64,000 bases of DNA from Halomonas sp. H10-9-1 (GCF_040147005.1 NZ_JAMSHO010000001.1:3286001-3350000), one strand, 5' to 3'; counted from the stretch's first letter, positions 18,262-28,955 are shown. The notes: generated by a model not told the origin, from the sequence alone. A program made the numbers and translations.

Positions 18262-18610
18262 GCTCGTTCTCCGGCAGAGTGGGCAGGCGCTTGGCATCAT
18301 CAGCGGCGAGGTATTGCGTGGGGGCGGCCTCGAAGCGCTCCCGGCAGTCGCGGGAGCAGAAGTAATAGACATGGCCATCGTGGACGCTCGGCTTGGCCGT
18401 TTCGGTGCTGACGGTCTTGCCGCACACGGGGTCCACGTCGTCGGCGGGTGGCGTCCAACGCAGGCTTTCGGTGCTCTGCTCCTCAGACACTCCCTCACCA
18501 TGCTTGGCCTTGCCCCGTCCATGGCCCATCATGTGAGCACCGCAGCCAAACCGCATCATCAGAAAGATGATTCCTGCCCAGAGCAGGAAGTACACCAGTT
18601 CATTCATCAT
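18254..18610 (-). CDS. Membrane-anchored YHS-domain protein
   Basis: A 118-residue protein: an N-terminal transmembrane helix (residues ~4-22), a Met/His stretch (GAHMMGHGRG), then a YHS domain at about 58-102 with DPVCGKTV and YYFCSRDC metal-ligand pairs. It is probably an inner-membrane Cu(I)/Ag(I)-binding protein feeding an exporter. It is first in a minus-strand operon with DUF5676 and CDF genes; a predicted response-regulator site lies 140 bp upstream. Confidence 0.8.
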   Translation of the reverse strand: MMNELVYFLLWAGIIFLMMRFGCGAHMMGHGRGKAKHGEGVSEEQSTESLRWTPPADDVDPVCGKTVSTETAKPSVHDGHVYYFCSRDCRERFEAAPTQYLAADDAKRLPTLPENEHA

Positions 18611-18962
18611 CTCTCTCCTTTGTCATCAACCTCATGGAGCTTCGTACAGGCGAGCTTGGTTCCAGGCTAAAAATCTGTTGGCAACCCGAGGGTAAAGCGA
18701 AAAAAAAGCGAGGATCACTCAGCTCTCGTCAATCTTCAGTCTAGGCAACCAAGCTGAACTTAAGCTGAATGGTGATGTGGGGAGTGGCGTGAACAAGGTG
18801 AGCCAAGGAAAGGGTGTCTGAACGGCAGAAAATCGATCGGGAGCTTGGTAACCCAAGCTTGAACAGTGAAGACGCGATGGCATATGCAGAAAGTACATCA
18901 ATCTGCCGGTAGTTGGTGCAGTATCCAGCCCGGATGAAAGCGGCCCAGTCGCAATGGTGCGA
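18611..18962. other. Intergenic region upstream of the YHS operon
   Basis: No gene is visible. It contains the CTGAA-N6-CTGAA site at 18751-18769 and an A-run near 18699-18706. It separates the YHS operon start from the 3' end of the sigma factor gene. Confidence 0.5.
18751..18769. promoter_or_regulatory. Predicted response-regulator box (direct repeat)
   Basis: AAGCTGAACTTAAGCTGAA: two AAGCTGAA units with an 11-bp period, the arrangement bound by tandem OmpR/PhoB-type regulators. The same pattern occurs in front of the response regulator gene at 24088. Confidence 0.6.
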
Positions 18963-19574
18963 CTATGTCAATGTATTCGGCTTCTGCTGGATCCCGGCTC
19001 GTACCTGCTTGCTGTAATCACACTGGCAATCCAGATAGCCATGCACGGGGCAGGTTCGACAGGTTTCCTCCAGGCGCTTCCGAAGCGCCTGGCGAGCTCG
19101 ATGCAGGCGTACCCGTAGATGGCCTACGGTGATATCGAGCGCGGCGGCAATGCTTTCGCGAGACTCACCCACCAGATCCGCGCGCCAGATGATATTTGCG
19201 TACTCCGCTTTCAGGGTCGGCAGCAGTTTATAGAGACAGATGCAAATAATGGCATCCAGGTCATCTTCATCAGTGAATATGCTGGATTCACGGTAGGAAT
19301 AGAATCCTTCGAGGCGGCGTCTTCTGCTTTGCGCTCGATAGTAGTCGATCAGGGTCGTCTCCAACACGCGCTGCATCCAGGCGCGCACCTTTTGCGTATC
19401 GCGAATATCGTCGACTCGTGTCAGCACCTTGACATAGAAGTCGTGCAGGACGTCGGCGGCTTCCTCCTGGTTGCCGAGTCGGCGTATCAGAAAATGCAAC
19501 AGGTGTTGATGAACCTCTACAATCACCGTGTGTACGGCATCATCGGCCGCATTGCTGCCGCTATCCTGGGACAT
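18963..19574 (-). CDS. ECF-type RNA polymerase sigma factor with Cys-rich C-terminus
   Basis: A ~203-residue sigma-70 family protein. Region 2 lies around EEAADVLHDFYVKVL...KVRAWMQRVLETTLIDYYR and region 4 around ESRESIAAALDITVGHLRVRLHRARQALRKRL. After region 4 is a short tail with CRTCPVHGYLDCQCDY, giving four Cys and a His. CorE-type ECF factors sense copper through a comparable C-terminal Cys-rich tail, so a metal-sensing sigma factor without a separate anti-sigma factor is plausible. ATG 19574 is preferred; GTG 19595 is an alternative. The gene's targets are unknown. Confidence 0.8.
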   Translation of the reverse strand: MSQDSGSNAADDAVHTVIVEVHQHLLHFLIRRLGNQEEAADVLHDFYVKVLTRVDDIRDTQKVRAWMQRVLETTLIDYYRAQSRRRRLEGFYSYRESSIFTDEDDLDAIICICLYKLLPTLKAEYANIIWRADLVGESRESIAAALDITVGHLRVRLHRARQALRKRLEETCRTCPVHGYLDCQCDYSKQVRAGIQQKPNTLT

Positions 19575-19622
19575 CCTGGATTCCGGTATAAGCACAATGA
19601 AACGAGACGAAATACCTGACGT

Positions 19623-19877
19623 TCAGCGCGAGAGATCCTGCCTACGCTCTTCGTATTCCTGTTTATCTATCTCGCCCCTGGCGTAGCGCTCCTGCAGAAA
19701 CTCCAGCGGCGTTGGACGCTGCTGAACAGCGGGCACGCCCTCACTCCGAGTCAGTCCACGCACGAAAAAAACGATCAGGGCAATGATGCCGCCCCAGAAC
19801 ACCACCATCATGAGCCCGCCAAAGAGCATATGCCCCCAGCCGTAACCCTCCATATGCGCCATCATATTTCCCCACAT
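19623..19877 (-). CDS. SHOCT-domain small membrane protein
   Basis: An 84-residue protein with a Met/His/Trp-rich start, one transmembrane helix (about 18-42), and a C-terminal SHOCT motif (PLEFLQERYARGEIDKQEYEER). Such proteins recur in copper and silver islands; the role is unknown. A MerR-type promoter lies upstream at 19923-19954. Confidence 0.8.
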   Translation of the reverse strand: MWGNMMAHMEGYGWGHMLFGGLMMVVFWGGIIALIVFFVRGLTRSEGVPAVQQRPTPLEFLQERYARGEIDKQEYEERRQDLSR

Positions 19878-19922
19878 GTCTTGGTTCTCCTGGCTATCAG
19901 TACAATGTTTCGTTTCAGTAGC

Positions 19923-19954
19923 AGGTTAAGACCTATGTGCCACCCAAAGGTCAA
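19923..19954 (-). promoter_or_regulatory. MerR-type promoter for the SHOCT gene
   Basis: On the minus strand, TTGACC (19949-19954) and TAACCT (19923-19928) are separated by 20 bp, with an imperfect dyad ACCTATGTG...CCAAAGGT at 19931-19951. The left half is the same as that of the site at 8364-8380. Confidence 0.55.
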
Positions 19955-20157
19955 GGAAAGGTTGAAAGGGATGCCCTGTGTGTCCGCTTGGATCCACACA
20001 CTGGTTCAGTAGAGTTACACTCAATTTCAGAGCCCAAGCATTCCTCCCTGTATTCGTCATCCGACGACTCGAACGATGGTGACATGGCTGACCCTGGCGT
20101 TTCCCCGTCTGCCAACTCTAGGACCTGCATTGATGACATGGCCGGCATGTCGTCACA

Positions 20158-20595
20158 TCACTGATGGCCACGCTGAGTCGTCCCATCTTGTTGCGGCGAC
20201 AGCTCTGCCATCAGTTGGTTGAGGCTGGTCGCCTCGTCAGTGCCACCAAGCTCGGGGTGCGGACATCGCCTGGATCGCTCCACCCAACTCGCCAGGGTCT
20301 GCAGCTCTCGAACGCGCGAGTGGATGAGTGGTAAGCTCTCAGCCAGCCGATCATACCTATCCAGATGCGGAGCGTTATCCTGGTCTGCTCGTATAAGTAT
20401 TTCTTTGATTTCCTTGAGGCTGAGACCCAGGCAACGTAGACAGTCGATAAGACGAAGCCGCCCCAGCGCCCTTTCGTCATATAGCTGGTATCCGTTATGC
20501 GGATCCCGCCACGACGGTAACAAGCCTTCTCGCGTGTAGTGGCGCACCGTTTCGGCGGTGACGCCGCCAGCTCGGGCCAATTCGCTGACGCGCAT
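20158..20595 (-). CDS. MerR-family metal-responsive regulator
   Basis: A 145-residue regulator. An N-terminal winged HTH (VSELARAGGVTAETVRHYTREGLL) is followed by the YDERALGRLRLI segment, the dimer helix (~70-108), and a C-terminal tail with Cys111 in RRCPHPELGG. Cys52 and Cys55 occur in the wing region. The CueR C-x7-C metal loop is absent, so the inducer may not be sensed as in CueR. A MerR-type promoter with a 20-bp spacer lies just upstream, suggesting autoregulation. Confidence 0.85.
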   Translation of the reverse strand: MRVSELARAGGVTAETVRHYTREGLLPSWRDPHNGYQLYDERALGRLRLIDCLRCLGLSLKEIKEILIRADQDNAPHLDRYDRLAESLPLIHSRVRELQTLASWVERSRRCPHPELGGTDEATSLNQLMAELSPQQDGTTQRGHQ

Positions 20596-20625
20596 CGAGT
20601 CTACCTCTACTACGTGACTGAGAAC

Positions 20626-20657
20626 AGTCTACAACCTTGGGGTTGCCCAAGAGTCAA
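20626..20657 (-). promoter_or_regulatory. MerR-type autoregulatory promoter
   Basis: On the minus strand, TTGACT (20652-20657) and TAGACT (20626-20631) are separated by 20 bp; the spacer holds a perfect 6-bp dyad CTTGGG/CCCAAG. It lies 31 bp before the merR start codon. Confidence 0.6.
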
Positions 20658-20793
20658 GGCCGCTGACAGGACTTCATCGATGAATAGCCCAAGCCGACGC
20701 GAAGGCTTGAAAATTCAAGACAATATACGAGTGATCAGGAAATAATATACCACCACCTTTATTTGAGAAAAAACCAACCTACACTATACGACA

Positions 20794-20812
20794 AAGCTGA
20801 ATTTATCCTGAA
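20794..20812. promoter_or_regulatory. Predicted response-regulator box
   Basis: AAGCTGAATTTATCCTGAA: CTGAA at 20797 and 20808 (11-bp period), upstream of the cytochrome c gene. It fits the consensus CTGAA-N6-CTGAA. Confidence 0.5.
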
Positions 20813-20984
20813 CATAATTGAAAATATAAAAATCCAAAAAAGCAAACAAAAAGGCTTTTTAAAACCGCAAGCAAAAGGCGATAATCGTGCTCCTATCAGG
20901 CTTGGTACCTGGCAACCAACCATGATATATCACACCCAGCGGGACCGGCTCATGGTGGCTCAAGAAATCGAGGAGCAAAACACG

Positions 20985-21404
20985 ATGCGTATGGCAAGAG
21001 CCTCATTAGGCATTCTTTTGGTCGCATTGCTCAGCGGCTGCGGCGAACAGACAGTAGATGGGCGCTGGTACACGCAAGCCCAGGTTGAACGCGGGAAAGC
21101 CGTCTTTTCCGAGAACTGCGCAAGCTGTCATGGCGGCAACGCCCAAGGCACCTTCAATTGGAGAAGACCCTTGGAGGATGGCTCCTATCCTCCGCCGCCC
21201 CTCAACGGATCCGCTCATGCCTGGCACCATTCATTCGACATGTTGATGCGCACCATCAATCAGGGTGGCGCTCCCATAGGGGGACAAATGCCGGCCTTCC
21301 AGGATGAGCTCTCCAAGGACGACAAGAAAGCCACCATCGCCTACTTCCAGAGTAAATGGGACCAGCGGATCTACGATGCATGGCTCGACAGGGGTGGACT
21401 CTAA
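20985..21404 (+). CDS. Lipoprotein cytochrome c
   Basis: A 139-residue protein. ATG 20985 is chosen because GAGGAG lies 9-14 bases upstream. The lipobox LLSGC places the lipidated residue at Cys19. One haem c site, CASCH in FSENCASCHGG, is followed by a class I cytochrome fold with Met ligands near GGQMPAF. It is expected to be anchored in a membrane facing the periplasm and may take electrons from copper oxidation; the partner is unknown. A response-regulator box lies ~175 bp upstream. Confidence 0.82.
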   Translation: MRMARASLGILLVALLSGCGEQTVDGRWYTQAQVERGKAVFSENCASCHGGNAQGTFNWRRPLEDGSYPPPPLNGSAHAWHHSFDMLMRTINQGGAPIGGQMPAFQDELSKDDKKATIAYFQSKWDQRIYDAWLDRGGL

Positions 21405-21494
21405 GCCTCTCCGTACAGTCGGACTACGAAACGGAGGGGGGCGGCTGGTAGGCTTGATCCAATCATGACGGCCGTCAAGTTATCATCCGGAATT

Positions 21495-21510
21495 TTCAGT
21501 TTATATTCAG
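21495..21510. promoter_or_regulatory. Predicted response-regulator box (reverse orientation)
   Basis: TTCAGTTTATATTCAG: two TTCAG units with an 11-bp period, the complement of CTGAA-N6-CTGAA, 61 bp before the Met-rich gene start. Confidence 0.45.
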
Positions 21511-21570
21511 GCATATTGTATAAACTAAGCATGTCTGGTTATAAAGCCAACCAATGCAAAGGAGAGTGTT

Positions 21571-22023
21571 ATGAAAAAGTACGTCTTCACCGCTGTCATG
21601 GCGGCCTTTTTGACCTTGCCCCTGGCCTATGCTCAGCAGGAAGCTTCTTCCAACCAGCAAGACGCTGGCAGAAGGATGAACCAAGACATGAGTCGAGGTA
21701 TGGGCCAAGGCATGGGAATGATGAACCGGGGCGATATACAGCAGCGCATGCAGGCGATGCAAGGCACGATGCAGCAGTTCCACAATACCTAGGATCCGCA
21801 GCAGCGTCGGCAATTGATGCAACAGCACATGCAGGAGATGCAACAAGTGCATCAGTCCATGGGTGGCATGATGAATGGCGGCATGGGCCAGAACATGCAG
21901 AACATGGACCCCAAACAGCGCCTGGAAATGCTGCAGCAGCGCATGGATATGATGCAGGGCATGCAGCAGCAGATGATGGAGCATATGCAGGCCCAGCAGG
22001 CCATGCAAAACGATAGCGAATAA
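21571..22023 (+). pseudogene. Met-rich periplasmic copper-binding protein, interrupted by an amber codon
   Basis: ATG 21571 has AAAGGAGAG upstream. The signal peptide is residues 1-21 (cleavage after AYA). The mature part is dominated by Met and Gln (GMGQGMGMMNRG; QQRMQAMQGTMQQ). TAG at 21790-21792 stops translation after 73 residues, but the same frame continues for 76 more codons in the same style to TAA 22021-22023 (DPQQRRQLMQQHMQEMQQ...). CAG to TAG is the simplest explanation. The protein would bind Cu(I)/Ag(I) through Met clusters. Readthrough is possible but untested. Confidence 0.75.
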
Positions 22024-22116
22024 CTGTCAATCCACCCACATGGCGCCCCGGTGATCGTTATTCCAGGGCGTTTCTTCGGTCTCTAGTTCCATGAAGACGC
22101 CATGCCGACAGCCCAT

Positions 22117-23442
22117 CTACAAGGGCAGCTCGACGCGTACTCCCAGTCCCCCCTCGGTTGATGCAAAAAACGCCACCTCGCCGCGATAGTGCGCAACGAT
22201 CTGCTTCAGGATCGCCAGCCCGAGGCCATGCCCAGGCGTGCTCTCATCCAGGCGCTTGCCACGTTCGCCGAGCTGCGACAGGGCGGGGGCTGGCACGCCC
22301 GGTCCATCGTCCTCGACCTCGAGCACCAGGGCCTGTTCCGGCCCCAGGCCCAGGCGACAGATGACCTGTTCACGCGCCCACTTGCCGGCGTTATCGAGCA
22401 CAACCCCAAGCATCTCGTTCAGGTCCTGGCGCTCCACCGCAACGCTGTGCTCCGGCGGTAGCAGCACATCGAGTGCGAAACGCTTGTCGGGATAGAGCGT
22501 GCGCATCATGTCGATCAATGTGGCGGCTTCCTGGGCCACCACGGCGTGCTGGGCGCTGCCCGGGCCGGCGAAGCGTGCCCGGCGTAGTTCGGAAGTCAGC
22601 TGTGTCTGTATTCCTTCCAGACGCTCAAGCATGCGCTGACGACGTCGATCGTCGATCGGTCGTCGACCGCGGAGCACCTGAATCACTGCCGCCAGCGGGG
22701 TCTGCAGCGTGTGGGAGAGATTGGCGACCGCCTCCCGGGAGCGCTGCAGGCGACGCTGCAGCTCATCCATGAAATGATTCAACTGGATGAGCAGGCCATC
22801 CAGTTCGGAAGGGCAGTCAAGGTCGAGCCGCTCACGCTGACCAGTCTGAAATTCGGCAAGTTGTTTCTGCAAGCGAGCCAAGGGGAGAAGACTGCGATTG
22901 ACAGCTAACAAGTTCATTAGAATCAGAGAGATAAGAACCAGGCCGGCGATACCTCCCACCCACCAGTGCAGTCTTCTCAGGCCCGCCTCTACCGGAGCGA
23001 AGTCGTCGCCAACCAGCAAAACGCTGGGCTCGCCATCGAGTTCGAAGGTATCCCGATAGACGAGCAGGTAATGCCCCTGCCACTCGACGTCGAACAGCTG
23101 CTCATCGGCACCGTCAAGATGTGGCTCCAGAGGGGGAAGCCAATTCGGATGCGACGAGGAAACCCGGTCGCCAACCCGCAATACGTAGAGATGATGGAAG
23201 ATCTCGGTGTCCGGCGAGTCCGCTTCGAACCATTGAACAGATGTCCCTTCCAGCCGCTCCAGCCTGCCGAGGGTATAGCGGGCCTCCTGACGCAGCCTTT
23301 CGCCGAGAAACTCCCGGGCCAGGTCATGCAGCAGGATGCCGTGCAGCAGCCAGATCACGCTGACCACCAGCAGCGCCACCACCCCCAAGCGAACCAGCAG
23401 GTTGAAACGCAGGCTTCGACTGTCAAAGGGAAGGAAAGACAT
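22117..23442 (-). CDS. Two-component sensor histidine kinase
   Basis: A 441-residue inner-membrane kinase. It has a first transmembrane helix (~13-40), a periplasmic sensor of ~110 residues, a second helix (~155-177), HAMP-like linker, HisKA with His244 in ANLSHTLQTPLAA, N box LNEMLGVVLDNAGKWA and G box VEDDGPGVP. ATG 23442 lies inside the 3' end of the response regulator gene, giving coupled translation. The sensor has no obvious His/Met cluster, so its ligand is unclear, but context suggests metal or envelope stress. Confidence 0.85.
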   Translation of the reverse strand: MSFLPFDSRSLRFNLLVRLGVVALLVVSVIWLLHGILLHDLAREFLGERLRQEARYTLGRLERLEGTSVQWFEADSPDTEIFHHLYVLRVGDRVSSSHPNWLPPLEPHLDGADEQLFDVEWQGHYLLVYRDTFELDGEPSVLLVGDDFAPVEAGLRRLHWWVGGIAGLVLISLILMNLLAVNRSLLPLARLQKQLAEFQTGQRERLDLDCPSELDGLLIQLNHFMDELQRRLQRSREAVANLSHTLQTPLAAVIQVLRGRRPIDDRRRQRMLERLEGIQTQLTSELRRARFAGPGSAQHAVVAQEAATLIDMMRTLYPDKRFALDVLLPPEHSVAVERQDLNEMLGVVLDNAGKWAREQVICRLGLGPEQALVLEVEDDGPGVPAPALSQLGERGKRLDESTPGHGLGLAILKQIVAHYRGEVAFFASTEGGLGVRVELPL

Positions 23443-24088
23443 AGCCCTGCCCGCGGCGTGTCTGGATGACATCCTTGCCCAGCAAGCGTCGCAAGCGTCC
23501 CACGTACACCTCGACCAGGTTGGGCGCCGCGGCGTCCTGTTCCAGGGTGTAGAGCTGGTCGAGCAGGCGAGCCTTCGAATGCACCCGGCCGGGATGGCGC
23601 ATAAGGTAGCGCAGCAGACAGAACTCGGTGGCGGTCAGCGTATGCCAGGTACCATCGATGCCGCAGACTCGCTGGGTGGCTTCATCCAGGGCGATGCCAT
23701 TCAGCCTCAGGATGTTGTCCACGGCGTTGCTGCCTCGTCGCAGCAGGGCATGCAGCCTGGCCAGCAGTTCGGCCTCGTGGTAGGGCTTGGTCAGATAGTC
23801 ATCCGCACCGCGATGCAGCCCTGCCACCTTGTCTTCCCAGCTGTCTCGGGCAGTCAAGGCGAGAATAGGCAGAGCATGTCCCGCGCGACGCCAGCGTCCC
23901 AGCAGATCGAGCCCCGAGCCATCCGGCAAGCCGAGATCGAGTATCACCAGGCTATACTCCTCGCTGGCCATCAAGGCTTCCGCCTCGCGCACCAGAGCGG
24001 CCAAGTCCACCCGATAGCCTTCGTCCTCCAGCACTTCCGATAGGCTGTCGGCTAATAGATCATCGTCCTCGACGAGCAGCAGCCTCAT
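23423..24088 (-). CDS. OmpR/QseB-type response regulator
   Basis: A 221-residue regulator: receiver domain (1-115) with phospho-acceptor Asp51 in LVILDLGLPDG and Lys in YLTKPYHEAELL, then a winged-helix domain ending TRRGQGYVF. It resembles the QseB/PmrA/TctD branch. A CTGAA-N6-CTGAA box lies 85 bp upstream, and three more lie before nearby metal genes, which suggests that it controls them and itself. Confidence 0.88.
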   Translation of the reverse strand: MRLLLVEDDDLLADSLSEVLEDEGYRVDLAALVREAEALMASEEYSLVILDLGLPDGSGLDLLGRWRRAGHALPILALTARDSWEDKVAGLHRGADDYLTKPYHEAELLARLHALLRRGSNAVDNILRLNGIALDEATQRVCGIDGTWHTLTATEFCLLRYLMRHPGRVHSKARLLDQLYTLEQDAAAPNLVEVYVGRLRRLLGKDVIQTRRGQGYVFPSL

Positions 24089-24423
24089 CTTAGTCCTTTA
24101 TATCCAACTCACCATGCATACTCACCGTTTCCCCTAATCTGACGAGCGATATGCGTCTCAGTGTGCCCGACAAAGCTGAATGCAAGCTGAATCTCCCCAA
24201 GCGCGGAGATGGTTGCGATGCCTAGCGGCTTGGACGCTGGACGATAACCCGGCTCGGAGCCGGGTCGGATCACGATGTCATATCCGCGACTAATCCTGGT
24301 CTTGCAGGCTCGTGCCTGGGGCGACGAGAGCCTATCGGTCTTCATCAGCGCCTTCTGAGAGCCGCTTGGCACACCCCCGGTGAGCTGCTGCGCCGCCCGG
24401 GGGCGTCCCGATCGACGCCGTGA
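24089..24423. other. Intergenic region between the response regulator and ahcY
   Basis: No gene. It holds the response-regulator box at 24173-24191, a 9-bp hairpin at 24247-24265 (ACCCGGCTC arms), and a GC hairpin with arms at 24374-24380 and 24397-24403 downstream of ahcY. It marks the change from the metal island to core genes. Confidence 0.5.
24173..24191. promoter_or_regulatory. Predicted response-regulator box (autoregulation)
   Basis: AAGCTGAATGCAAGCTGAA: two exact AAGCTGAA units with an 11-bp period, 85 bp upstream of the response regulator start at 24088. Confidence 0.6.
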
Positions 24424-25833
24424 TCAGTAACGGTAGTCGTCAGGCTTGTAGGGCCCATCCGCCGGCACGCCGGTGTAGTCGACCTGGGCCTCGGTCATGC
24501 GGGTGATCACCCCGCCGAAGCCCTCCACCATATAGCGGGCCACCTCCTCGTCGAGGTGGCGCGGCAGCACGCTCACCGCCAGCGCCTCGGGCCTCTCCTC
24601 GGCGGGCAGCTCGGCGAAGCGCCCCTGGTAGAGGTGCATCTGCGCCAGCACCTGGTTGGCGAAGGAGCCGTCCATCACCCGGGAGGGGTGGCCGGTGGCG
24701 TTGCCCAGGTTCACCAGGCGCCCCTCGGAGAGCAGGATCAGGTAGTCGCGGCTGGCGGGGTCGAACTCGCCTGGCTTGCTGTCGCGGTAGACCTTGTGCA
24801 CCTGGGGCTTGACCTCCTCCCAGTGCCAGTGGCGGCGCAGGTAGCCGGTATCGATCTCGCTGTCGAAGTGGCCGATGTTGCACACCACCGCCCCGGGCTT
24901 GAGGGTCTGCAGCATGGCGGCGTCGCAGGCGGCGATGTTGCCGGTGGCGGTCACCACCAGGTCGAGGCGCTCGAGCAGGGCGCGGTCGATGCTGTCGAGG
25001 CCACGGTTCTCGCCGCCGACATAGGGCGAGACCACCTCGAAGCCGTCCATGCACGCCTGCATGGCACACAGCGGGTCGATCTCGGCGACCTTGACGATCA
25101 TCCCTTCCTGGCGCAGCGAGGCCGCCGAGCCCTTGCCCACGTCACCGTAACCCACCACCAGCGCCTGCTTGCCGGCCAGCAGGTGGTCGGTGGCGCGCTT
25201 GATGGCGTCGTTGAGGGAGTGGCGGCAGCCGTACTTGTTGTCGTTCTTCGACTTGGTCACGGCGTCGTTGACGTTGATAGCGGGCACCCTGAGGGTGCCG
25301 GCGCGCAGCATCTCCTGCAGCCGGTGCACCCCGGTGGTGGTCTCTTCGGAGATGCCGTGGATGGCGTCGAGCAGCTCCGGGCGCTTCTCGTGGAGCAGCA
25401 GGGTCAAGTCGCCGCCGTCGTCCAGCACCAGGTTGGGGGTCCAGCCGTCCGGACCGGCCACCGTCTGCTCGATGCACCACCAGAACGCCTCCTCGGTCTC
25501 GCCCTTCCAGGCGAATACCGGGATGCCGGCGGCAGCAATGGCGGCGGCGGCGTGATCCTGGGTGGAGAAGATATTGCAGGAGGACCAGCGCACGCTGGCG
25601 CCCAGGTCGACCAGGGTCTCGATCAGCACCGCGGTCTGGATGGTCATGTGGATGCAGCCGGCGATCCGCGCACCCGCCAGCGGTCGAGCGGCACGGTACT
25701 GCTCGCGGATCGTCATCAGCGCCGGCATCTCGGTCTCGGCGATGCGGATCTCGCGGCGCCCCCAGTCGGCGAGCGACAGGTCGGCGACCTTGCAGTCTTG
25801 CGTCGCAGTCGGGGTCACGGCGGGCTGGTTCAT
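24424..25833 (-). CDS. ahcY: Adenosylhomocysteinase
   Basis: Hydrolyses S-adenosylhomocysteine to homocysteine and adenosine in the methyl cycle. The 469-residue protein shows [13 protein letters not shown], the [17 protein letters not shown] block, the NAD-binding [10 protein letters not shown] and [10 protein letters not shown]; the end PDDYRY is typical. It lies 65 bp after ligB on the same strand. No SAH riboswitch fold was recognised in that short gap. Confidence 0.96.
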   Translation of the reverse strand: MNQPAVTPTATQDCKVADLSLADWGRREIRIAETEMPALMTIREQYRAARPLAGARIAGCIHMTIQTAVLIETLVDLGASVRWSSCNIFSTQDHAAAAIAAAGIPVFAWKGETEEAFWWCIEQTVAGPDGWTPNLVLDDGGDLTLLLHEKRPELLDAIHGISEETTTGVHRLQEMLRAGTLRVPAINVNDAVTKSKNDNKYGCRHSLNDAIKRATDHLLAGKQALVVGYGDVGKGSAASLRQEGMIVKVAEIDPLCAMQACMDGFEVVSPYVGGENRGLDSIDRALLERLDLVVTATGNIAACDAAMLQTLKPGAVVCNIGHFDSEIDTGYLRRHWHWEEVKPQVHKVYRDSKPGEFDPASRDYLILLSEGRLVNLGNATGHPSRVMDGSFANQVLAQMHLYQGRFAELPAEERPEALAVSVLPRHLDEEVARYMVEGFGGVITRMTEAQVDYTGVPADGPYKPDDYRY

Positions 25834-25898
25834 GGGCTCACCTCGTCGGTTGCGTAGGCATGCCCTTCACTATAGGCAGGGAGCCAAGCCGGCGACAG

Positions 25899-27656
<1,758 letters not shown>

Positions 27657-27662
27657 CTAGCA

Positions 27663-27696
27663 ACGAGCCCCGCTCGGCGCTGCCGGCGGGGCTCGT
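27663..27696 (-). terminator. Stem-loop downstream of metK
   Basis: Eleven-bp arms at 27663-27673 and 27686-27696 (ACGAGCCCCGC and complement) lie 39 bp beyond the metK stop on the minus strand. The following T-run is weak. Confidence 0.5.
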
Positions 27697-27734
27697 CATC
27701 ATGCGTAAGCCTCGGCCTACAAGATCACCTTGCT

Positions 27735-28955
27735 CTAGAGCCCGGCGGCCTGGCGCAGGGCGTGGGCGCGGTCGACCTTCTCCCAGGGGAAGGCCGTGAA
27801 GGTTTCGGTATGCTCCTGGCCCTGGGTGTCGGTCCAGGTGTAGGAGGTCTCGAAGGGCTCGCGGCCGAAGTGGCCGTAGGCCGCGGTCAGCCGGTACATG
27901 GGGTGCAGCAGGTCGAGCATGCGGGTGATGGCATTGGGCCGCAGGTCGAAGTGCTCGCGCACCAGCTCGATGATCCGTGCATCATCTACCTTGCCGGTGC
28001 CGAAGGTGTTGACTGAGACCGAGGTGGGTTCGGCCACGCCAATGGCATAGGAGACCTGGATCTCGCACTTGTCGGCAAGCCCCGCGGCGACGATGTTCTT
28101 GGCCACATAGCGCCCGGCATAGGCGGCGCTGCGGTCGACCTTGGAGGGATCCTTGCCGGAGAAGGCGCCGCCGCCGTGACGGGCCGTGCCGCCATAGGTG
28201 TCGACGATGATCTTGCGCCCGGTCAGGCCGCAGTCTCCCACCGGACCACCGATCACGAACTTGCCGGTCGGGTTGATATGGTACTTGGTCTGCTCGGAGA
28301 GCCACTCGGCGGGAATCACCTGCTCGATGATCTCGCGCTTGACCATCTTGCGCAGCTCCTGCTGGTCGATGCCCGGATCATGCTGGGTCGAGAGCACGAT
28401 GGCATCCACCGCACAGGGCCTGCCCTCGGCGTCGTAGCGGAAGGTGAGCTGGCTCTTGGCATCCGGACGCAGCCAGGGCAGCAGGCCTTGCTTGCGCAGC
28501 TGGGCCTGGCGCTCCACCAGGCGGTGGGCGTAATGAATCGGCGCCGGCATGAAGGAGTCGGTCTCGTTGGTGGCGTAGCCGAACATCAGCCCCTGGTCGC
28601 CGGCGCCCTGGTCCTCTGGCTTGCTGCGGTCGACACCCTGGGCGATATCCACGCTCTGCTTGCCGATCAGGTTGAGCACGCCACAGGTCTGGCCGTCGAA
28701 GCCCACGTCCGAGGAGGTATAGCCGATACCGGTGATCACCTCGCGCACGATGGCCTCGAGATCGACCCAGGCGGAGGTGGTGATCTCACCGGCGACGATG
28801 GCCACGCCGGTCTTGACCAGGGTCTCGCAGGCCACTCGTGCCTGCTTGTCGCGGGCGATGATGGCGTCGAGCACCGCATCGGAGATCTGGTCGGCGATCT
28901 TGTCCGGGTGCCCCTCGGAGACGGATTCGGAGGTAAACAGGGAGTATTCGCTCAT
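27735..28955 (-). CDS. metK: S-adenosylmethionine synthetase
   Basis: Makes SAM from methionine and ATP. Signatures are [15 protein letters not shown] near the start, [12 protein letters not shown] and [19 protein letters not shown] 28955 follows GAGGA; upstream in-frame codons lack family similarity, so the 406-residue form is chosen. The neighbouring ahcY acts in the same methyl cycle. No SAM riboswitch was recognised upstream. Confidence 0.96.
   Translation of the reverse strand: MSEYSLFTSESVSEGHPDKIADQISDAVLDAIIARDKQARVACETLVKTGVAIVAGEITTSAWVDLEAIVREVITGIGYTSSDVGFDGQTCGVLNLIGKQSVDIAQGVDRSKPEDQGAGDQGLMFGYATNETDSFMPAPIHYAHRLVERQAQLRKQGLLPWLRPDAKSQLTFRYDAEGRPCAVDAIVLSTQHDPGIDQQELRKMVKREIIEQVIPAEWLSEQTKYHINPTGKFVIGGPVGDCGLTGRKIIVDTYGGTARHGGGAFSGKDPSKVDRSAAYAGRYVAKNIVAAGLADKCEIQVSYAIGVAEPTSVSVNTFGTGKVDDARIIELVREHFDLRPNAITRMLDLLHPMYRLTAAYGHFGREPFETSYTWTDTQGQEHTETFTAFPWEKVDRAHALRQAAGL

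Larger units (their letters stand above)
20596..20984. other. AT-rich intergenic region between merR and the cytochrome gene
   Basis: It contains the merR promoter (20626-20657) and a predicted response-regulator box (20794-20812). From about 20690 to 20880 it is strikingly A-rich, unlike the rest of the island. An open frame runs through part of it upstream of the cytochrome, but it lacks a ribosome-binding site and is not called. Confidence 0.5.

Noticed and set aside
20763..20984. N-terminal extension of the cytochrome protein
   Set aside because: It is AT-rich, has no ribosome-binding site, and the lipoprotein signal starts at 20985.
25834..25898. Possible SAH riboswitch before ahcY
   Set aside because: The 65-bp gap is too short and shows no pseudoknot-like conserved core.
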